From NCBI RefSeq assembly GCF_020400825.1, contig NZ_JAINVH010000008.1, positions 186,001 through 250,000 on the forward strand: a stretch of 64,000 nucleotides of DNA, given 5' to 3'. The stretch is from Streptomyces sp. HPF1205. Its GTDB lineage: Bacteria; Actinomycetota; Actinomycetes; Streptomycetales; Streptomycetaceae. Shown here piece after piece: positions 1-8,601 of the stretch. The position numbers were made by a program, and so were the translations under genes. Under the pieces are notes generated by a model. That model was not told the origin of the DNA, did no database searches, and saw only the letters and a list, made by a program, of their open reading frames with translations. Each line of letters begins with the position of its first letter. Positions within the stretch are counted from its first letter, which is position 1.

Positions 1-558
1 GTACGCCGCCCGGAGTTCGGCGGCGCGCCGCTCAACCGGCGGCAGGCGGAAGCGGGCGTCGCGCTTGGCCTCGCTCGCGACCCGGTCGGGGATGCGCAGA
101 GCGGCGCCCAGGACCGCCTCGGTGCGGCGCGCCGTCATCAGCGGACCCTCACCGAGGAAGGTGAAGCACACCGCGGCCTGCTCCAGCAGGCGGGCGGCAC
201 CGCGCACGGTCGCGGTGATCCCGACCTTGCGCAGGCCCGGGCCGAAGTACGCCAGGTAGACGCTGTACGGGCGGGGGTCGTCGGCACGGGTGTCCGCCGC
301 CACGGACGAGGAGCGGTCGAGCGCGGCGCACCGGGCGCACTGGTCGCCGCGCGCGCCCGGAGCCAGCTCGGCCGCGTACGGGCAGGCGGTCCACCTTCCG
401 CCCCTGGCCACCCCGCCGCACAGCCTGAGGCCGTCCGCCGCCACGGCGAACCGCACGGCCCCGCCCACCGCCACCGGGCTCAGCCGTGTCCCGCCGCGCT
501 CGTCGCGCCAGCCCCACGCGGGCCGCCCGTCGCGCCACCGAATCCCCGTACACCGCAT
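1..558 (-). CDS. DUF2797 family protein (3' part beyond window)
   Basis: The frame stays open from an ATG at 558 to the window edge (186 codons seen), so the C-terminus is missing. The translation has the DUF2797 layout: an N-terminal beta-rich part, then a cysteine cluster (TACPYAAE followed by DQCARCAALDR) that could bind a metal, then a conserved block YLAYFGPGLRKVGIT and AVCFTFLGEGPLMTARRTE. The family is widespread in actinobacteria and its biochemical role is unknown to me. It is transcribed away from the SHOCT/ABC operon; the 275 bp between them hold no other convincing gene. Family assignment is from recalled motifs; the function is open. Confidence 0.8.
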   Translation of the reverse strand, partial: MRCTGIRWRDGRPAWGWRDERGGTRLSPVAVGGAVRFAVAADGLRLCGGVARGGRWTACPYAAELAPGARGDQCARCAALDRSSSVAADTRADDPRPYSVYLAYFGPGLRKVGITATVRGAARLLEQAAVCFTFLGEGPLMTARRTEAVLGAALRIPDRVASEAKRDARFRLPPVERRAAELRAAY

Positions 559-833
559 GTCCAGGACTCTACGGGCACCCACTGACAATCCGCCCCGGCC
601 GGGCGCTCCCCGCCCCCGGGGACAACCGCGTCCGGCCGCCGTCCGCTTGCCGCCGCCCTGCCGTGCGCCCGCGTGGCCCGCTCCTTCGGGCCCCCGTCCG
701 GAGCAGTCGGGCGACCGCCGTCTACTCCCGCCGTAGCAGCGCCGCCGCCGCTGCCGGGACGACGACGCGGCCCCCGCCGAACGGGAGGCTCGAAGTGTCG
801 GACGAAAGACAGGCGACAAGGAGGTGACGGGCG

Positions 834-1139
834 ATGACGACACTCGCCTGGCATGGCGGAGGCCCCGGCCCCTGGGTGCTGCTGATGCCGCTGGTCTGGG
901 CGGCCGTCGTGGCCACCGTGATCACGCTGGTACGGCGGACCGGATGGCGGCGCGGCGGGCCGTGGCAGCACCGCGTGGGCGGCCCCGGCGGCCCGGGCGG
1001 CGAGAACTCGCCGATGGCCGTGCTCGGCAGGCGGTTCGCCGCCGGGGAGATCGACGAAGAGGAGTACTGGCGGCGCATGTCGGTGCTGGAGGAGCACTTC
1101 GCCAGGGCGCCGCGCGACCGGAAGGGCGGCGCGGCGTGA
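834..1139 (+). CDS. Small membrane protein with SHOCT domain
   Basis: A 101-residue protein with one hydrophobic segment (about residues 14-34) and a C-terminal SHOCT motif (about 58-90: AVLGRRFAAGEIDEEEYWRRMSVLE, with the typical LxxxGxIxxEEYxxR pattern). SHOCT is a short oligomerisation domain usually found at the ends of membrane or cell-envelope proteins. The start is fixed by an excellent ribosome site, AAGGAGG at about 820-826. Its stop overlaps the GTG start of the ABC ATPase (GTGA at 1136-1139), so the two are translationally coupled. It may be an accessory subunit of the exporter, but this is inferred from linkage only. Confidence 0.85.
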   Translation: MTTLAWHGGGPGPWVLLMPLVWAAVVATVITLVRRTGWRRGGPWQHRVGGPGGPGGENSPMAVLGRRFAAGEIDEEEYWRRMSVLEEHFARAPRDRKGGAA

Positions 1140-1909
1140 GCGCCGGAACGACGGACCTGGACACGAAGACCGCGGCCCGCGTGGTCGACGCCGCCAAGGT
1201 GTACGGCTCGGGGGACGCGGCCGTCCGCGCCCTGGACGCGGTGACCGTGGGGTTCCCCGCGGGGCGGTTCACCGCGATCATGGGCCCCTCGGGCTCGGGC
1301 AAGTCGACGCTCATGCACTGCGCCGCGGGACTGGACACGCTGACGTCGGGAACCGCCTACATCGGCGGGACCGCGCTCGGCTCCCTGAGCGACCGGGAGT
1401 TGACGCTGCTGCGCCGCGAGCGCGTCGGCTTCGTCTTCCAGGCGTTCAACCTCGTGCCCACCCTCACGGTCGCCGAGAACATCACCCTGCCCCTGGACCT
1501 GGCCGGCCGCCGCACCGACGACGCCTGGGTGGACGCCCTGATCGACGTCGTCGGCCTCGGCGGCCGGCTGCGGCACCGGCCGAGCGAGCTGTCCGGCGGC
1601 CAGCAGCAGCGCGTCGCGGTCGCGCGTGCCCTGGCCGGCCGCCCCGAGGTGGTGTTCGCGGACGAACCCACCGGCAACCTCGACTCGCGCTCCGGCGGCG
1701 AGGTGCTGGACCTGCTCGGCCGGGCGGTGCGCGACATGGGCCGCACCGTGGTGATGGTCACGCACGACCCGGGCGCGGCCGCGCACGCCGACGAGGTGGT
1801 GTTCCTCGCCGACGGCCGCCTCGTGGACCGGATGGCCGCGCCGACCGCGGCCAGGGTGCTGGACCGGATGAAGGCGTTCGACGGGCGCGGCGGGGGAGTG
1901 TCCCGATGA
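1136..1909 (+). CDS. ABC transporter ATP-binding protein (MacB/LolD type)
   Basis: A 257-residue ATPase of the lipoprotein-export/MacB class. Visible motifs are Walker A GPSGSGKST, Q-loop GFVFQAFNL, signature LSGGQQQRVAVARAL, Walker B VVFADEPTGNLD (the EPTGNLDS signature of this class) and the H-loop VTHD. The GTG start overlaps the stop of the SHOCT gene and its stop overlaps the ATG of the FtsX-type permease (ATGA at 1906-1909), so all three form one coupled operon. It should energise the mechanotransmission-type permease that follows. Substrate unknown; such pairs often export lipids, peptides or antimicrobials, or act on envelope proteins. Confidence 0.93.
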   Translation: MSAGTTDLDTKTAARVVDAAKVYGSGDAAVRALDAVTVGFPAGRFTAIMGPSGSGKSTLMHCAAGLDTLTSGTAYIGGTALGSLSDRELTLLRRERVGFVFQAFNLVPTLTVAENITLPLDLAGRRTDDAWVDALIDVVGLGGRLRHRPSELSGGQQQRVAVARALAGRPEVVFADEPTGNLDSRSGGEVLDLLGRAVRDMGRTVVMVTHDPGAAAHADEVVFLADGRLVDRMAAPTAARVLDRMKAFDGRGGGVSR

Positions 1910-4539
1910 GCGTCTCCACCGGCACCGCCCACCGTGGAAGTCCGGGCGGGAAGGCCGGGCCCGGCGCGCGCCGAAGTCCCGGCGGGAGCGCGGTCCGCGC
2001 CTCGGCGCGGATCGGACTCGCGGCCCTGCGCGCCCACAAGCGGCGGTTCGCGGGCACCTTCCTCGCCGTCTTCCTGGGCGTGGCGTTCCTGGCCGGCACC
2101 ATGGTCATGGGGGACACCCTGCGGCACAGTTTCGGCAGGCTGTTCGCGGACGCCAACAACGGGACCGACACCGTCGTGCGCGGCGCCGACCAGATCAAGG
2201 CGGGTCCGGGCCCGGGCAGCCGTGAACCCGTGCCGACCGACCTGATCGGCACCATCCGCGAGGTGCCCGGTGTGGCGGCCGCCGTGCCCGACATAGAGGG
2301 CGCGGGGCAGCTCGTCGCCCGTGACGGCAAGTCGATGCGGAACAGGGGCCCGACCGTCGCCTCCAACTGGATCACCGACCCGCGGCTCAACCCGTACGAA
2401 CTTGTCCAGGGGCACGCCCCCGCCCGCCCGGGTGACGCGGTGATCCTTCGCTCGACCGCCGACCGGGCCAAGCTGCGCATCGGCGACACGACGATCCTGC
2501 GCACCCCCGACCCGGTGAGGATCACCATCGTCGGCATCGCCACCTTCGGCGGCCAGGACCAGCAGGGCGGGTCCACGTACACCGCGCTGACGCTCGCGGA
2601 CGCGCAGCGCCACCTGATGCCCGCGCCAGGTGAGGCCACCACCGTCAAGGTGCGCGCCGAGCCGGGGATCGGGCAGGAGGAGCTGACCCGGCGGGTGGCG
2701 CGGGTGCTGCCGGCGCACTACGAGGCCATCACCGGGCAGAAGGCGAGCGAGGAGACCGAATCGTCGACGGCTGGGGCCTTCCTCACCGTCTTCACGAGCC
2801 TGCTCCTGGTGTTCGCGGGGATCGCGCTGCTGGTGGCCACGTTCAGCATCCACAACACCTTCGCGATCGTCGTCGCCCAACGCACCCGGGAGAACGCGCT
2901 GCTGAGGGCGCTCGGCGCGACCCGCCGCCAGGTGCTCGGCGCGACCATTGCCGAGGCCACGGTCGTGGCGCTGCTGGCCTCGCTCGCCGGCCTGGCCGGG
3001 GGCATCGGCATCGCGGCGGGACTGCAGGCGCTGTTCCCGGCCGCCGGGTTTCCCTTCCCGCGCAGCGGCCTCGTCATCAAGGCGGCGGCGATGGCCGTAC
3101 CACTGGCGGTCGGGGTGCTGGTGTGCGTGGGATCCGCCGTGCTGCCCGCCGTACGCGCCGGCCGTACCGCGCCGATCGCCGCGCTGCGCGAGACCGCCGT
3201 CGACGCCACCGGCGCCTCCCGGCGCAGGACCGTCACCGGCACGGTCACGGCGGCGGCGGGTGTCACGCTCACCGTGGTGGGAGTGGCGGGCACCAATGTG
3301 CCGGCCGCGGCTCTGGGCGCGGTGCTCACCCTCGCGGCCTTCGTGGCGCTCGGTCCGGTCGCCTCCTCCTTCGCGGTAAGGGCGCTGGGCGCGCCCGTCG
3401 CCAGGCTGCGAGGAGTTACGGGCGCGCTCGCCCGCCGCAACGCCCTGCGCAGTCCCGGGCGCACGGCCGCCACGGCGACCGCGCTGATGATCGGCGTGGC
3501 GGTCGTCTCCCTCTTCGCCGTGCTCGGCGCTTCGATGAAGGCCACCATGGACCGGACGGTGAACCGGTCCTTCGCGGGGGACGTGGCCATCAGCGAACCC
3601 GTGTACGGGGCCGGCGGCAGCGGCATCAGCCCCCGGCTGGCGCCGGCCGTCGCCCGGCTGCCGCAGGTGAAGGACGCGGTCGGGCTCGGCCAGGGGCTCG
3701 CGGAAGTCGATGGCGCCGGACGCCGGTTGACGGTCACCGACCCGGTGGCGCTGTCGCGGCTGCTGGACCTCGGCACCGTGCGCGGCTCGCTCGCCGGTCT
3801 GGGCACCCACGCCATCGCCGTGTCCCGGAACGAGGCCGACAAGCACGGCTGGACCACCGGCAGCCGCGTCACACTCGCCTTCACCGACGGCAGGCGGCTG
3901 CCCTTCACCGTGGGCGCGGTCTACGGTCAGGCGGACCTGGCGGGCGACTACCTGATGACGCGTGCCGCCTGGGCGCCGCACCGCGTGCAGGACAAGGACA
4001 CGCTGGTGGCGATCGACTTCAGGCCGGGAGTGACCATCGAGGCCGGTAAGGCGGCCGTCGAGAAGGCGGTGGTGCCCTTCGGCAGTCCGGACGTGCGGAC
4101 GAAGAGCGAGTACGCCGCGTCGTCGGCGGCCGGCATCAACACCTTCCTGACCCTGGTCTACGCGCTGCTGGCGCTCGCCGTGCTGATCGCCCTGCTCGGC
4201 ATCGCCAACACGCTGACCCTCGCGGTGCACGAACGCACCCGCGAGCTGGGGCTGCTGCGTGCGGTCGGCCAGACCAGGGCCCAGACGCGGGCCATGGTGC
4301 GGTGGGAGTCCGTCGTCGTCGCCGCCTTCGGCACGGCCGGCGGCCTGGGCCTCGGGGTGTTCATCGGCTGGGCGCTGGTACGGGCCACCGACACCACGGG
4401 CACGGGCGCCTTCTCGGTCCCCCCGGTGTCCTTGGCCGTGGTCGTGCTGGTCGGAGTTCTGGCGGGGGCGCTGGCCGGATGGCGGCCGGCCAGGCGCGCG
4501 GCGCGGCTGGACGTGCTGCGGGCGATCGCTGCGGACTGA
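1906..4539 (+). CDS. FtsX-like ABC transporter permease (double MacB/FtsX)
   Basis: An 877-residue permease with the duplicated FtsX architecture common in actinobacteria. An N-terminal transmembrane helix (about 46-65) leads into a large extracellular MacB periplasmic-core domain (about 70-280). It continues with a three-helix FtsX bundle (about 290-415), further helices around 440-480 and 525-545, a second extracellular domain, and a second FtsX bundle (about 745-865) ending in the coupling motif WRPARRAARLDVLRAI. The first bundle has the equivalent RTRENALLRALGATRRQ and the second RTRELGLLRAVGQTRAQ. It partners the ATPase just upstream by ATGA overlap. A strong hairpin follows 46 bp after the stop. 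Confidence 0.93.
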   Translation: MSVSTGTAHRGSPGGKAGPGARRSPGGSAVRASARIGLAALRAHKRRFAGTFLAVFLGVAFLAGTMVMGDTLRHSFGRLFADANNGTDTVVRGADQIKAGPGPGSREPVPTDLIGTIREVPGVAAAVPDIEGAGQLVARDGKSMRNRGPTVASNWITDPRLNPYELVQGHAPARPGDAVILRSTADRAKLRIGDTTILRTPDPVRITIVGIATFGGQDQQGGSTYTALTLADAQRHLMPAPGEATTVKVRAEPGIGQEELTRRVARVLPAHYEAITGQKASEETESSTAGAFLTVFTSLLLVFAGIALLVATFSIHNTFAIVVAQRTRENALLRALGATRRQVLGATIAEATVVALLASLAGLAGGIGIAAGLQALFPAAGFPFPRSGLVIKAAAMAVPLAVGVLVCVGSAVLPAVRAGRTAPIAALRETAVDATGASRRRTVTGTVTAAAGVTLTVVGVAGTNVPAAALGAVLTLAAFVALGPVASSFAVRALGAPVARLRGVTGALARRNALRSPGRTAATATALMIGVAVVSLFAVLGASMKATMDRTVNRSFAGDVAISEPVYGAGGSGISPRLAPAVARLPQVKDAVGLGQGLAEVDGAGRRLTVTDPVALSRLLDLGTVRGSLAGLGTHAIAVSRNEADKHGWTTGSRVTLAFTDGRRLPFTVGAVYGQADLAGDYLMTRAAWAPHRVQDKDTLVAIDFRPGVTIEAGKAAVEKAVVPFGSPDVRTKSEYAASSAAGINTFLTLVYALLALAVLIALLGIANTLTLAVHERTRELGLLRAVGQTRAQTRAMVRWESVVVAAFGTAGGLGLGVFIGWALVRATDTTGTGAFSVPPVSLAVVVLVGVLAGALAGWRPARRAARLDVLRAIAAD

Positions 4540-4585
4540 GGAACGACGCGGCACGCGCCCGCGGCAGGCAGGCCTGCGACACGGC

Positions 4586-4628
4586 GGACCGGCCGCCGCC
4601 TCCCTTGTGGGGAGACGGCGGCCGGTCC
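4586..4628. terminator. Bidirectional hairpin terminator between convergent genes
   Basis: A perfect 13-bp inverted repeat (arm 4586-4598 GGACCGGCCGCCG, arm 4616-4628 its exact reverse complement) encloses a second short stem CTCCC/GGGAG around TTGTG. It lies between the stop of the permease (+) and the stop of the ATPase-fold gene (-). There is no U-tract, as is usual in this GC-rich group. Confidence 0.75.
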
Positions 4629-4693
4629 TGTGCTGCCGTGGGCGCTCGTCCGGCACCAGGGGCGGGGGCTTCGCCTTTGGGCCGCGGCGGGGG

Positions 4694-5233
4694 TCACGCG
4701 ACAGAGGCGGCGACGGGGAGCCGTCCGGGCAGGGCCCGGCCGATCTCCTCGAACGGTTCGGTCCGTTCGAACGGCACGGCCGTCCGCAGCGGCACCAAGG
4801 TCGGTGCGGGCACCGGGGCCGGCGTGCGCAGGACGAACCAGACGACCTTGCCGCCGTCGTCGGGGAGCAGGTCCGTGCCCCACGCGTCGCTCACCGCCTC
4901 GACCATGGTCAGACCGCGCCCGCTGGTGGCGGTGGGCTCGACGGGCTGCAGATGCGGAAGGCGGCGGTCGTGGTCGGTGACGGCCACCGTCAGACGGCCG
5001 CCTCCCAGGGTCAGCCTCACCGCGCACTTCTTGTCGGGCCGGGCGTGGCGGTGGACGTTGGCGAGCAGCTCGCTGATGCCGGAGGACGCCGCGTCGATGA
5101 GCGGGTCGAGGCGCCAGTAGCGCAGTTGGGCGGACACGATGCGGCGGATCTGCTGGATCCGGTAGGGATGCGCCTCCAGTTCGAGCGCGCACTCCCGGAC
5201 CGCCGGATCGGCTTGGTCGGCTTGCATGATCAC
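4694..5233 (-). CDS. Anti-sigma-factor-like ATP-binding protein (HATPase_c)
   Basis: A roughly 179-residue single-domain GHKL ATPase of the RsbW/SpoIIAB-like kind that is abundant in Streptomyces. Motifs: N-box GISELLANVHRHARPDK, G1-like DHDRRLP, and G2-like TSGRGLTMVEAVSDAWG followed by GKVVWFVL. Such proteins bind sigma factors or anti-sigma antagonists and may phosphorylate the latter. The best ribosome site is GGAGGG at 5244-5249, 10 bp before a GTG at 5233; an in-frame ATG at 5227 is an alternative, while longer forms lack support. No partner sigma or antagonist gene is adjacent, so the target is unknown. Confidence 0.85.
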   Translation of the reverse strand: MIMQADQADPAVRECALELEAHPYRIQQIRRIVSAQLRYWRLDPLIDAASSGISELLANVHRHARPDKKCAVRLTLGGGRLTVAVTDHDRRLPHLQPVEPTATSGRGLTMVEAVSDAWGTDLLPDDGGKVVWFVLRTPAPVPAPTLVPLRTAVPFERTEPFEEIGRALPGRLPVAASVA

Positions 5234-5417
5234 GGCTGCGACTCCCTCCGCGGCGGGGCCGGGCCGCGCTGTCCGCGGCCCTGGCCGTACGCCGCTCCGA
5301 TGGGAACACATGAGCGGAATTGCGTAGAGTGACTGCTGCAGTACTCCGTGATGCGTCTTCAGGGTGACCCGTACTCCACCCGGCCGCAACCGCTGGCGGC
5401 GGACCGCGCCGACCGCG

Positions 5418-6812
5418 TCACCCCTCCGGTACGTCGTCGGGTGCGCCGCGGGCCAGCGACGCCAAAGCGGTCAACGCCTGGCGCAGGACCGGCAGCGGGG
5501 GAGAGGCGAGGCCGAAACGGATGGCGTTCGGAGCGCGGTGGGGACCGACCACGAAGGAGGCGGCCGGCGTGACCGCGATGCCGCGGCGGCCCGCGGCCGC
5601 GACAAAGGTGTCGGGCCGCCATGGCTCCGGCAGGTCCCACCAGCAGAAATAGGCACGCGGGTCGGCGCGGAGGGTGAAGCCCGCCATGGTCTGCGCGGCG
5701 ATGTGCTGCCGCCGTGCCGCGTCCTCGCGCTTGGCCGCCGCTATGGTCGCGGCCGAACCGTCGGTGAGCCATCCCGCGGCGGCTTCCAGGGCGTAGCCCG
5801 TGGTCGTCCACGCCCCTGACCGCAGGGCCGACGACAGCCGCTCGGCGTAGTCGGGCGGGGTGAGCGCGAAGCCCAGGGTGAGGCCGGGTGCCAGCCGCTT
5901 GGACAGGCTGTCGGCGAGGACCACCCGCTCCGGGGCGTACGCGGCCAGCGGCGGCGGGGCGTCGTCGCGCAGGAACGACCAGATCGAGTCCTCCACGGCC
6001 GTGAGCCCCGTCGCCCGCAGTACGGCGGCCAGTTCCGCCCTGCGGGGCTCCGGCATGGTCGTCCCCAGCGGATTGTGCAGCGTCGGCTGCACGTAGACGG
6101 CGGCCAGCGGCGCGTCCTGGTGGGCGGCGCGCAGCGCGCCGGGGTCCAGGCCGTCGCCGTCGCAGGCGATCGGGACCGGGACGATGCCCAGGCGGGCGGT
6201 GATCGCCTTGACCACGGGGTACGTGAACGCCTCGACGCCCAGGCGGCCGCCCGGCGGGACGAGGGCCGCGAGGGCGGCGGCGATGGCCTGACGGCCGTTT
6301 CCCGCGAACAGGACGGTGTCCGGGTCGGGGGTCCAGCCGGCGTGGGCCAGGAACGCGGCCACCGCCCGGCGGGCGTGGGCGGTCCCGGTCGCCGCGGCCG
6401 GGCGCAGAGCCGAGGCCAGGACGTCCGGCCGGGCCAGCCGGGCCAGGCCCGCCGCCAGCAGTTCGGTCTGGCCCGCGACGATGGGGTAGTTCAGCTCCAG
6501 ATCCACCCGGGCGGGGGCCGGCTCCGCCAGCGCGGGACCCTCCTGGGGCGGCGCCGCCCGCACGAACGTCCCCCGTCCCACCTCACCCACCACCAGCCCC
6601 CGGCGGGTCAGTTCCGCGTACACCCTGCTCGCCGTGGACTGCGCGATCCCGTACCGCTTCGCGAACGCCCGCTGCGTGGGCAGCCGGTCCCCGGCCCGCC
6701 ACCGGCCCCGCGCGATCTGCCCGGCCACGATGTCGGCGACCCGCCGGTAATCCCGCGCCACGCCCACGCCCACGCCCTCCGCCCGGTTCTCCGCCCGGTT
6801 CTCCGCGCCCAC
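5418..6812 (-). CDS. MocR/PdxR-type regulator (GntR HTH + aminotransferase fold)
   Basis: About 464 residues. The N-terminal GntR winged helix (about 15-80; DRLPTQRAFAKRYGIAQSTASRVYAELTRRG) is joined to a fold-type-I PLP-dependent aminotransferase-like domain (about 110-460). The PLP lysine is in LADSLSKRLAPGL; other class landmarks are YVQPTLHNPLGTTM and VEDSIWSFLRDD. These proteins sense PLP or an amino-acid adduct and usually control a neighbouring gene. Divergent from the alpha/beta hydrolase at 6928, with direct repeats between them. The start is uncertain: GTG at 6812 is taken, but several in-frame GTGs follow and no good ribosome site is visible. The N-terminus contains a tandem 12-bp duplication coding NRAENRAE. 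Confidence 0.85.
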   Translation of the reverse strand: MGAENRAENRAEGVGVGVARDYRRVADIVAGQIARGRWRAGDRLPTQRAFAKRYGIAQSTASRVYAELTRRGLVVGEVGRGTFVRAAPPQEGPALAEPAPARVDLELNYPIVAGQTELLAAGLARLARPDVLASALRPAAATGTAHARRAVAAFLAHAGWTPDPDTVLFAGNGRQAIAAALAALVPPGGRLGVEAFTYPVVKAITARLGIVPVPIACDGDGLDPGALRAAHQDAPLAAVYVQPTLHNPLGTTMPEPRRAELAAVLRATGLTAVEDSIWSFLRDDAPPPLAAYAPERVVLADSLSKRLAPGLTLGFALTPPDYAERLSSALRSGAWTTTGYALEAAAGWLTDGSAATIAAAKREDAARRQHIAAQTMAGFTLRADPRAYFCWWDLPEPWRPDTFVAAAGRRGIAVTPAASFVVGPHRAPNAIRFGLASPPLPVLRQALTALASLARGAPDDVPEG

Positions 6813-6840
6813 GGGAGGCCGACATCGCGGCCGCTCCTCG

Positions 6841-6873
6841 ATTGCACCGAGATCAATATAGGGATTGCTCCGG
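6841..6873. promoter_or_regulatory. Direct repeats in MocR/hydrolase divergent promoter
   Basis: Two copies of ATTGCWCCGR (6841-6850 and 6864-6873) lie 23 bp apart, on the same face of the helix, around the most AT-rich stretch of the intergenic region (GATCAATATA). MocR proteins are known to bind spaced direct repeats between themselves and a divergent target, so this is a plausible operator. It is not proven. Confidence 0.45.
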
Positions 6874-6927
6874 GAAAAGGCCATCCATAGCATCGAGTTC
6901 ACGGGCTGGCGCAGAAGGAGGGACGCG

Positions 6928-7773
6928 GTGGGCGGTCTCGCGGTCGCGGGGATCAGGGTGGAGTACGAGGAGGCGGGGGCGGGGGACCGGACCGCCGTGG
7001 TGTTCGTGCACGGCCACCCGTTCGATCGGACGATGTGGGCCCCGCAGATGGCCGCGGGCGCGGGCACAGGCCCGCGGCGCAAGGTCGCGCCGGACCTCAG
7101 GGGGTACGGGCGGACCACGGTGGTGCCGGGCACCACCGGATTCGGGACGTTCGCGCGGGACGTGGCCGCGGTGCTGGACGCGCTCGGGCTCGACCGGGTG
7201 GTCGTGTGCGGGCTGAGCATGGGCGGCCAGATCGCCCTGGAGTTCCGCCGGCTGTTCGCGGACCGGGTCGCGGGGCTGGTCCTCGCGGACACCTTCGCCC
7301 GGCCGGACACCCCGCGGGGCCGCGAGGAGCGGTACGCCAGGGCGGACCGGCTGGAGCGGGAGGGCATGGCGGGGTACGCGCACGAGGTGCTGGACTCGAT
7401 GGTGAGCCCGGCGAACGTACGCGGCATGCCCGAGGTCGCCGCGCACGTGCGGCAGATGATGGTGCGCACGCCCCCGCTGGGCGCCGCGGCCGCGCTGCGC
7501 GGGCGGGCCGAACGGCCGGATTACACGGAGCTGCTCGGAGCGATCGACGTGCCCGTGCTCGTCGTGGTGGGCCGCGAGGACGTCTTCACCCCGGTCTCCG
7601 ACGCCGAGTTCATGCACGAGCGCCTGCCCGACTCCCGGCTCGCGGTCATCGAAGGCGCCGGGCACATGCCCAACCTGGAGCGGCCCGAAGCCTTCAACCG
7701 GGAACTCGCGGCGCTGCTCGCCGAGGTCGACGCGCGTGAGGCCGCCCGCGGCGCGCACCCGCCGAGGATGTGA
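6928..7773 (+). CDS. Alpha/beta hydrolase
   Basis: A 281-residue alpha/beta-hydrolase-fold protein. The oxyanion motif is FVHGHPFDRTMW, the nucleophile elbow is CGLSMGGQ (Ser about residue 93), the acid is probably the Asp in VVGREDVFTP, and the base is His in GAGHMPNLE. The start is GTG 6928, preceded by AAGGAGGG; a longer frame upstream lacks a ribosome site. The sequence resembles 3-oxoadipate enol-lactonase/haloperoxidase-like hydrolases, but the substrate cannot be told. It is divergent from the MocR regulator, which probably controls it. Confidence 0.87.
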   Translation: MGGLAVAGIRVEYEEAGAGDRTAVVFVHGHPFDRTMWAPQMAAGAGTGPRRKVAPDLRGYGRTTVVPGTTGFGTFARDVAAVLDALGLDRVVVCGLSMGGQIALEFRRLFADRVAGLVLADTFARPDTPRGREERYARADRLEREGMAGYAHEVLDSMVSPANVRGMPEVAAHVRQMMVRTPPLGAAAALRGRAERPDYTELLGAIDVPVLVVVGREDVFTPVSDAEFMHERLPDSRLAVIEGAGHMPNLERPEAFNRELAALLAEVDAREAARGAHPPRM

Positions 7774-7836
7774 CGAAACGCTGACGTTCCCCCGCCGCCC
7801 CTGGTCACCGGGCCCCGCGCGTGCTCGAATCGGTAC

Positions 7837-8601
7837 ATGGACGACAGCACGCCGTACCCCCTGAGCGGGGAGCCGGCCGGGGGGCTCGCGGAAGAAGGCC
7901 GGGGCACGCCCGTGGGGCGCCGCGTGGTGCTCGGCATGCTCGGACTCGGCGTCGCGGGGGTCGCGGTCGGCGGCGCGGTGCAGGACAGGCTGGACACCGT
8001 ACTCGCCTCGATCAGCGCGAAGGACCCCACGGGGGTGACCGGACTGCTGCCGGGAGGCGGCGGGTTCCGGTTCTACTCGGTGTCCAACTCCATCCCGCAC
8101 CGCGGTGAGACCGACTACCGGCTGACCGTCGACGGGCTGGTCGAGCGGCCGGCCACGTACCGTCTGTCCGACCTGCGCGCGCTGCCGCAGACCCGGCTGG
8201 TGCGCGACGTGCAGTGCGTCACCGGCTGGCGGGTGCCCGGGACGGCGTTCTCCGGGGTGCGCCTGTCGGACCTGCTGGACGCTGCGGGCGTCAAGCCCCA
8301 GGGCAAGGCGCTGCACTTCACCTGCTTCGACGGCGTCTACACCGAGAGCCTCACACTCGCCCAGGCCCGCCGCCCCGACATGCTGGTCGCGCTCACCATG
8401 AACGACAAACCGGTGACCGCCGCCCACGGCGGCCCCGTGCGGCTCTACGCGGCGCCCATGTACTTCTACAAGTCCGCGAAATGGCTGGGCCGCATCACGG
8501 TCACCGACGACGTCGAGACGGGGTACTGGGAGCGTTACGGCTATGACGTGGACGCCTGGGTCGGAAAGTCGAACGGCCGGAGCGATGACCCGACTTCATG
8601 A
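7837..8601 (+). CDS. Molybdopterin-dependent oxidoreductase (sulfite-oxidase fold)
   Basis: A 254-residue protein with an N-terminal RR-containing hydrophobic segment (residues about 28-47, GRRVVLGMLGLGVAGV), possibly a Tat signal or anchor, followed by an oxidoreductase molybdopterin-binding domain. Typical landmarks: the probable Mo-ligating Cys in RDVQCVTGWRVPG, SGVRLSDLLDAAG, and GGPVRLYAAPMYFYKSAKWLGRI. Its last 17 bases overlap the cytochrome b gene, giving a two-gene enzyme/membrane electron donor unit reminiscent of MsrPQ/YedYZ. Substrate unknown. The ATG start has only a weak ribosome site. Confidence 0.9.
   Translation: MDDSTPYPLSGEPAGGLAEEGRGTPVGRRVVLGMLGLGVAGVAVGGAVQDRLDTVLASISAKDPTGVTGLLPGGGGFRFYSVSNSIPHRGETDYRLTVDGLVERPATYRLSDLRALPQTRLVRDVQCVTGWRVPGTAFSGVRLSDLLDAAGVKPQGKALHFTCFDGVYTESLTLAQARRPDMLVALTMNDKPVTAAHGGPVRLYAAPMYFYKSAKWLGRITVTDDVETGYWERYGYDVDAWVGKSNGRSDDPTS

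Noticed and set aside
149-553. Minus-strand 134-codon frame at the left edge
   Set aside because: The frame one base over, open from 558 to the window edge, encodes the DUF2797 protein with conserved motifs; this one is its shadow.
1357-4656. Minus-strand open frame of 1,099 codons
   Set aside because: It lies wholly opposite the ABC ATPase/FtsX operon, whose products have clear motifs. The antisense translation is Arg/Gly/His-rich low complexity typical of GC-rich shadows.
6781-6812. Tandem GCCCGGTTCTCC repeat as an operator
   Set aside because: It lies within or at the very start of the MocR coding frame (NRAENRAE), and there are only two copies; a simple coding duplication is more likely.
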